Positions 59,466 through 64,000 of a DNA stretch of 64,000 nt are shown piece by piece. A model generated the notes under the pieces. It worked only from the letters and a program-made list of their open reading frames with translations, searched no databases and was not told the DNA's origin. The stretch is from RUG11462 sp045539315 (GTDB taxonomy: Bacteria; Bacillota; Clostridia; Oscillospirales; Acutalibacteraceae), in NCBI GenBank assembly GCA_045539315.1, contig JAZQFC010000046.1, positions 1 through 64,000 of the forward strand, read 5' to 3'. Position 1 is the first letter of the stretch. Each line of letters opens with the position of its first letter. Both the position numbers and the translations under genes were made by a program.

Positions 59466-60743
59466 ATGTCTGCTATAAAAACTTTGGTTGAAAATAGCAC
59501 TGCTTATTATGAAAGCAGAGTAGAAAAAGATATTGAAAAGAATAGAAAAGGGGATTTTTGCGTTAAGCTTAAATCCCCTGCAAGTGTTTTAAATGTTTCT
59601 TATAAATTAAAGCGTCTTGATTTTGATTTTGGTTGTAATATTTTTATGCTTGGCCAATATCAAGATGAAAAACAAGAAGAAACTTATCTTAAACAATGGA
59701 AAAATATTTTTAATACTGCTGTTGTGCCTCTTTATTGGGAAGGCACAGAGCCGCAAAAAGATTTTTTAAGATATTCAAGCGATGTGCCTGATAATGTTTA
59801 TCGCAGACCACCAGTTGATAATGTTGTTGATTATTGTTTAGAAAACAACATAAAACTCAAAGGGCATCCTCTTTTTTGGCATGAGTTTATACCAAAATGG
59901 TTGCCTGAAAATTGGAATGAATTATATCCACTTGTTGAAAAGAGATTTAAAGAAATTTCTGAAAGATATTCTGATAAAATTCCTGTTTTTGACTGTGTAA
60001 ATGAGCCTTCTCGAATTTGGGACTTGTATTTTGAAACAAAAAATAATGATTGGAAATGTGTTTTTCCGCCTGAAGGTTATTTAGAGCAGATTTTTGCACT
60101 CGGCAAGAAATATTTTTCTAATAACGAACTCATTTTAAACGAGGCAACTGGTGCTGCATTCCAAGAGTTTAGAGGTATTTATGGCAGTTATTATCAACTT
60201 TTGAAAACACTTATTGATAAGGGCTTAAAGATTGATAGAATTGGTCTTCAATGTCATATTGATGATAATTTTGCTTATAAAAACCTTTATGATGCCGAGA
60301 GATTTTATAGCATTCTTGATACATATGGCACACTTGGTAAACCATTAGTGCTTTCTGAAATTGGTCTTTCTTGTGAAGATGAGGAAGCACAAGCGTTGGC
60401 TTGTGAACGCCTTTATAAAATTTGTTTTTCTCATGAGAGCATGTCAGGAATTTTCTGGTGGAATCTTGATGATAATGGAATTTTAACTGAATCACAAAGA
60501 GAAGCCGCAGGGGAGAATTTGCCTTATGCAGGCCTTGTGAGAAATGGCAAAGAAAAGCAAGCATACAAAGTGCTTGATAAACTTATTAACCATGAGTGGA
60601 CTACTTGTGGCACTGCTACTTGTGAAAACAATGAACTGAAATTTAACGGATTTTACGGTGAATATGAAATCGAAGTAAATGGTAAAAAATATTCAGTTAA
60701 TTTTAGTAAAAATGGTAGCAAATTTAAGATAATTGTTTTATAA
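59466..60743 (+). CDS. Intracellular GH10-type glycosidase 1
   Basis: The 425-aa protein has no signal peptide; an N-terminal helical and strand segment (1-80, DFDFGCNIFMLGQYQDE) leads into the GH10 barrel. FDCVNEPS holds the acid/base Glu (about 180), and VLSEIGLS the nucleophile Glu. A small C-terminal beta domain follows. GH10 enzymes are xylanases or aryl-xylosidases; substrate of this intracellular form is unproven. Start chosen is ATG with a distant GGAG; a TTG 18 bases upstream is in frame. Confidence 0.82.
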   Translation: MSAIKTLVENSTAYYESRVEKDIEKNRKGDFCVKLKSPASVLNVSYKLKRLDFDFGCNIFMLGQYQDEKQEETYLKQWKNIFNTAVVPLYWEGTEPQKDFLRYSSDVPDNVYRRPPVDNVVDYCLENNIKLKGHPLFWHEFIPKWLPENWNELYPLVEKRFKEISERYSDKIPVFDCVNEPSRIWDLYFETKNNDWKCVFPPEGYLEQIFALGKKYFSNNELILNEATGAAFQEFRGIYGSYYQLLKTLIDKGLKIDRIGLQCHIDDNFAYKNLYDAERFYSILDTYGTLGKPLVLSEIGLSCEDEEAQALACERLYKICFSHESMSGIFWWNLDDNGILTESQREAAGENLPYAGLVRNGKEKQAYKVLDKLINHEWTTCGTATCENNELKFNGFYGEYEIEVNGKKYSVNFSKNGSKFKIIVL

Positions 60744-60772
60744 TAAAGAAAAAACGAAAAGGGAGTATAGTT

Positions 60773-62164
60773 ATGCCATTACCAAAACCTTATAAATTGC
60801 CACCAAAGAGAATTCTTGATGACAAAGAAGCAAAAGCATTGTTAGAGCATGTTACTGATTTGGTTGATTTGAAAACCAATGCTCTTGACAAAATGGTTGA
60901 AGAAAACATTAAGAAAAATCGTATGTCAACCGTTCGCCTTGAAATTTATGACAAAGAAGGCAACGAAATTACAGATGCTAAGGTTGATGTTGAACTTAAA
61001 AATCACGAGTTCAGATTTGGTTGTAATGCATTTTTGGCAGATGATTTAGGCTCTGATGAAAGAAATGCAGAGTATGAACGTGCTTTTAGAGAAGTTTTTA
61101 ATCAGGCAGTTGTTCCATTTTACTGGAAAGATGACGAGCCAGAACCGGGCAAATGGAGATTCGAGAAAGATTCGCCATATATTTATCGTCGTCCACCTGC
61201 AGAACAAATGCTCGATTTTTGCGAGCGTACAAATTGTGAGCCAAAAGGACATAATTTGTTTTGGCCTTCTGGTGAACATGGTACACCAAAATGGTTGAAT
61301 GATGATAAAGCAGAAAACGGAAAACTAATCGAAAAAAGAATTCGCTTGTTGGCTGAACGTTATGCAGATAAAATTCCTGTTTGGGATGTAATTAATGAAT
61401 TTATCGGCGCACATCAATGGAATCATCGTTTCCCTGATGATATTGATGTTCGTGCATTTAAACTTGCTAATGAGTTGTTTTATAACGACCATCTTATCAT
61501 AAATGATTTCCAATGTTTTTATCATCCTAATTATTATTTAGGTAAAAAATCTGCTTTGTATTTGCAGATTGAAAAGTTGCTTCATGCAGGCTGCAGAGTT
61601 GATGGTATTGGTATGCAACTTCATATGTTCCACAATGAAGATACGCTTGCAACAGATGAGCCATGGAAATATACAGCAGACCATTTGGTTAAAATGGTTA
61701 ACACATATTCGGCTCTCGGTAAAGATATTCATTTCTCTGAAATTACATTCCCATCTTATGATGGCAGAGATACATATCTTGAAATGCAAAATGTTATAAC
61801 AGAAAATCTTTATAAATTATGGTTCTCAATGGAAAAAGTTAAATCAATTGTTTGGTGGAATTTAGTTGATGGCACTGCAGTTAAACCTGTAAATGGTGTT
61901 GCCGCTTTTGATGAAAACTATTTTGGCGGCGGCTTGCTTAAAAGCGATATGTCTAAAAAGCCTGCATTTGAAACAATTGAAAACCTTGTTAAAAAAGAAT
62001 GGCACACAAAAGAAACTATTGTTACAAATAATAAAGGTTATGCTTCATTTACCGGTTTTAACGGTGAGTATGACGTTGTTATTAAAAAAGGTAAAGACAG
62101 CGTAAAACGTACAATTAAAGTTTCAAAAGATAACCCAATTATAGTTATTCAATTAGATAAATAA
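60773..62164 (+). CDS. Intracellular GH10-type glycosidase 2
   Basis: The 463-aa paralogue starts MPLPKPYKLPPKRILDD, and has a beta-strand prelude (TVRLEIYDKEGNEITDAKVDVE), HEFRFGCNAFLADDLG, then the GH10 barrel: YIYRRPPAEQM as in gene 1, the acid/base Glu in VWDVINEFIG, and the nucleophile Glu in DIHFSEITFP. No signal peptide. Its duplication with gene 1 suggests two linkage or chain-length preferences (inference). GGGAG lies upstream. Confidence 0.82.
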   Translation: MPLPKPYKLPPKRILDDKEAKALLEHVTDLVDLKTNALDKMVEENIKKNRMSTVRLEIYDKEGNEITDAKVDVELKNHEFRFGCNAFLADDLGSDERNAEYERAFREVFNQAVVPFYWKDDEPEPGKWRFEKDSPYIYRRPPAEQMLDFCERTNCEPKGHNLFWPSGEHGTPKWLNDDKAENGKLIEKRIRLLAERYADKIPVWDVINEFIGAHQWNHRFPDDIDVRAFKLANELFYNDHLIINDFQCFYHPNYYLGKKSALYLQIEKLLHAGCRVDGIGMQLHMFHNEDTLATDEPWKYTADHLVKMVNTYSALGKDIHFSEITFPSYDGRDTYLEMQNVITENLYKLWFSMEKVKSIVWWNLVDGTAVKPVNGVAAFDENYFGGGLLKSDMSKKPAFETIENLVKKEWHTKETIVTNNKGYASFTGFNGEYDVVIKKGKDSVKRTIKVSKDNPIIVIQLDK

Positions 62165-62181
62165 ATTAGGAGAGTTAAAAA

Positions 62182-63087
62182 ATGATTCAGTTTAATAACA
62201 AAGAAGATATTATTGCATTAACTCCGCTTTGGAAAGGCGAGAGATTCGAAGACGGACGTCCAAAAGTTCCTCAAAAATATCTTGATGCTATGAAAGATAT
62301 GACCTTGGAAGAACTTTGGAAACCAATTTTCTTAAAAGGTTATGAATCTCAATTTGAGGGAGACCTTAAAACATTGCACGATGACGGCAGAAAATTAATC
62401 GGTCGTGCAGTTACTTGCTCATTTGTGCCAACTCGTCCTGACTTGCACGAAGTTATGTTTGATATCGGCGCAAAAGAAGGTAGAAAAGGTAACTATAATC
62501 AATGGGTTATTGATAGTCTTGTTGAGGGCGACGTTGTTGTTGCTGATATGTATGACAAAATCTATAAAGGCACATTTTTGGGTGGTAACTTAACCACTGC
62601 TATCAAAACAAAAACCAAAACAGGTGGTGGCGTTATCTGGGGCGGTATTCGTGATACCGAGCAGATGAAACAAGTGCCTGATGTTCAGGTTTATTATCGT
62701 GGTATTGACCCAACTCCAATTCGTGAGTTTATTATGCAAAGTTTTAATGGTATTACTCGAATTGGTAAAGCAACCGTTCTTCCTGGCGATATTGTTTATG
62801 GCGCAGGCGGTGGCGTACTCTTTATTCCTGCTCATTTGGTGCAAGAAGTTGTTGAAGGCGCTGCTAAAACTCACGTAAAAGACGACTTTGGCTTTGAAAT
62901 GATTGCGCAGAATAAATTTACAACTGCTCAAATTGACAGAAATACATGGACAGAAGAAATGCTTGATATGCTCGTTGAATGGATAAATACAGACCCTCGT
63001 GGCGAAGAATATAGAGATTTAGACTGGTCACAAGAGTATGATTTGGCTCGCAATGGCGACCCTGATGATACTCAGACTGCACTTTAA
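62182..63087 (+). CDS. RraA/HMG-aldolase family protein
   Basis: The 301-aa protein is longer than the usual 160-240 aa but has the family core: MFDIGAKEGRKGNYNQWVI, GGGVIWGGIRDTEQ (ring-binding Arg/Asp) and PGDIVYGAGGGVLFIP. Family members are 4-hydroxy-4-methyl-2-oxoglutarate aldolases, oxaloacetate decarboxylases or RNase E regulators. Next to a sugar-acid dehydratase, an aldolase or decarboxylase is most plausible (inference). GGAGAG lies upstream. Confidence 0.8.
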   Translation: MIQFNNKEDIIALTPLWKGERFEDGRPKVPQKYLDAMKDMTLEELWKPIFLKGYESQFEGDLKTLHDDGRKLIGRAVTCSFVPTRPDLHEVMFDIGAKEGRKGNYNQWVIDSLVEGDVVVADMYDKIYKGTFLGGNLTTAIKTKTKTGGGVIWGGIRDTEQMKQVPDVQVYYRGIDPTPIREFIMQSFNGITRIGKATVLPGDIVYGAGGGVLFIPAHLVQEVVEGAAKTHVKDDFGFEMIAQNKFTTAQIDRNTWTEEMLDMLVEWINTDPRGEEYRDLDWSQEYDLARNGDPDDTQTAL

Positions 63088-63099
63088 GGAGAAATTGAA

Positions 63100-63846
63100 A
63101 TGAAGTGTGATTTAACAGGAAAAAGAGCGCTTGTTACAGGCTCTTCAAGGGGAATCGGCTCGGCTATTGCTTATGAATTGGCGCTTGGTGGCGCAGAAGT
63201 TGTTATTCATTATGCAGGCAGAGAAGATGCCGCTAATCAAATGAAAGAAAAAGTTGAAGAAATTGGTGGAAAATGCAGTATTGTTCACGCAGACCTTTGC
63301 AACCCTAAAAGTTATAAAAAATTGGTGCAAGAGGTTGGCGATATTGATATTTTGGTGCTTAATGCGTCTGTTCAATATAAAAATGAATGGGAAAATATCA
63401 ATGAAGAAGAGTTTTATAATCAAGTAAACTGTAATTTCTATGCTTCTCTTTCGCTTATTCAGGGCTTTGTTCCTAATATGAAAAAGAATAAATTCGGCAG
63501 AATTATAACAATTGGCTCTGTTCAAGAGACAAAACCACACCCACAAATGCTTGTTTACTCGGCGACAAAAGCCGCGCAAACTAATATGGTGAAATCTTTG
63601 TCATTGCAATTGGCAGAATATAATATCACTGTAAATAATATTGCTCCTGGTGTTATCTATACTGATAGAAACAAATCAGCTATAAGAGATATGGAATACG
63701 CTAAAAAGGTAATGGACTCAATCCCACTACGATTTTACGGCGAAAAAGAAGATTGCGCGCCAATTGTTCGCCTTATCTGTTCAGAAGAAGGCAGATACAT
63801 CACAGGACAGTCAATCTACGTTGACGGCGGCAAATCTGTAATGTAA
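63100..63846 (+). CDS. Short-chain dehydrogenase/reductase
   Basis: The 248-aa SDR has TGSSRGIGSAIA cofactor loop, LNASVQYKNEW (Asn), TIGSVQE (Ser), and YSATKAAQTN (Tyr/Lys). Classical short SDR, with FabG-like overall. In the cluster it may oxidise or reduce the 2-keto-3-deoxy product of the dehydratase (inference). GGAG lies upstream. Last gene of the plus-strand operon. Confidence 0.9.
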   Translation: MKCDLTGKRALVTGSSRGIGSAIAYELALGGAEVVIHYAGREDAANQMKEKVEEIGGKCSIVHADLCNPKSYKKLVQEVGDIDILVLNASVQYKNEWENINEEEFYNQVNCNFYASLSLIQGFVPNMKKNKFGRIITIGSVQETKPHPQMLVYSATKAAQTNMVKSLSLQLAEYNITVNNIAPGVIYTDRNKSAIRDMEYAKKVMDSIPLRFYGEKEDCAPIVRLICSEEGRYITGQSIYVDGGKSVM

Positions 63847-63855
63847 TTTAAACTT

Positions 63856-63883
63856 AAAAACCACTCGAAAGAGTGGTTTTTTT
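63856..63883 (+). terminator. Terminator of the GH10/dehydratase cluster
   Basis: AAAAACCACTC GAAA GAGTGGTTTTTTT. The end overlaps the stop of the following AraC gene. Confidence 0.9.
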
Positions 63884-64000
63884 ATATGTTTATATTAGAT
63901 TTTTTAAATTCGCTTGGCGTTTGATTTGTTGCAAATTTAAACGCTCGTGAAAAAGAATAAATACTTGTAAAACCGGTTTTTTCGGCGATTGAAGCAATAG
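63882..64000 (-). CDS. AraC-family regulator, C-terminal end (partial)
   Basis: Minus reading of the right edge gives the last 39 residues of an AraC-type second HTH: IASIAEKTGFTSIYSFSRAF and KFATNQTPSEFKKS, then a stop at 63884-63882. The rest lies outside the window. With the regulator at 57128 it brackets the sugar-acid cluster. Confidence 0.85.
   Translation of the reverse strand, partial: IASIAEKTGFTSIYSFSRAFKFATNQTPSEFKKSNINI

Noticed and set aside
1..64000. CRISPR arrays, insertion sequences, prophage or integrase genes
   Set aside because: No regularly spaced repeats and no transposase, integrase or phage structural gene were seen among the coding regions.

Overview
This AT-rich window looks like chromosome from an anaerobic, low-GC Gram-positive bacterium of the Clostridia, probably a fibre-degrading gut or rumen relative of the Ruminococcaceae/Oscillospiraceae. 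Supporting signs are dockerin-bearing carbohydrate esterases, an electron-bifurcating [FeFe] hydrogenase operon with a Rex-type operator, consensus sigma-A promoters, AGGAGG-type ribosome binding sites, many BspA-like repeat proteins and zinc-ribbon membrane proteins. The species assignment is inference. I see no insertion sequence, prophage or CRISPR array.

Layout. 1-1600: end of a membrane protein gene, about 400 bases of degenerate intergenic repeats, a strongly folded leader ending in a terminator, then a DUF4230 gene. 1680-5680: nadA-mnmA, then (minus strand) a CNNM/CBS protein and queT; a preQ1-I riboswitch sits between these two. 6010-8570: NitT/TauT-type ABC transporter. 8580-10920: GH2 glycosidase. 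11100-19490: ten-gene [FeFe] hydrogenase operon. It has the catalytic HydABC-type subunits, plus a second hydrogenase-like protein, two DRTGG proteins, two HATPase proteins and a PHP phosphoesterase that look like a sensory or regulatory module. 19500-28730: accessory region with three XRE-type regulators, a soluble Ser/Thr kinase, a BspA-like protein, two paralogous zinc-ribbon membrane proteins and a repeat-rich membrane protein. Two promoters here are perfect consensus matches with repeats placed like operators.

28740-29920: rplJ-rplL with an L10 leader. 29930-34590: three secreted proteins, two of them N-terminal-dockerin CE2-like esterases. 34630-40480: asnB, glgA, a large membrane protein and a HAD phosphatase. 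40530-44210: BspA-like protein and an EF-G-like GTPase. 44480-44555: tRNA-Arg(ACG). 44600-48810: XRE regulator, acyl-CoA synthetase-like enzyme, malic enzyme, fucO. 48930-52775: mnmG, a CDF transporter and a membrane protein in one minus-strand operon. 52880-57125: an HTH-membrane regulator followed by yceD-rpmF, each behind a near-identical promoter, then a DUF512 radical-SAM protein and a ProX-type editing protein. 57128-64000: a sugar-acid/xylan-like catabolic cluster (AraC, enolase-superfamily dehydratase, two intracellular GH10 enzymes, RraA-like aldolase, SDR, second AraC).

Together the genes fit a plant-polysaccharide fermenter. Secreted esterases and glycosidases open the fibre, intracellular GH10/GH2 and sugar-acid enzymes process fragments, and malic enzyme, FucO and the bifurcating hydrogenase dispose of reductant. 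The most interesting signals are the riboswitch with an inserted hairpin, the hydrogenase sensory module, the GH10/dehydratase/RraA cluster and the duplicated operator-promoter around the HTH-membrane gene.
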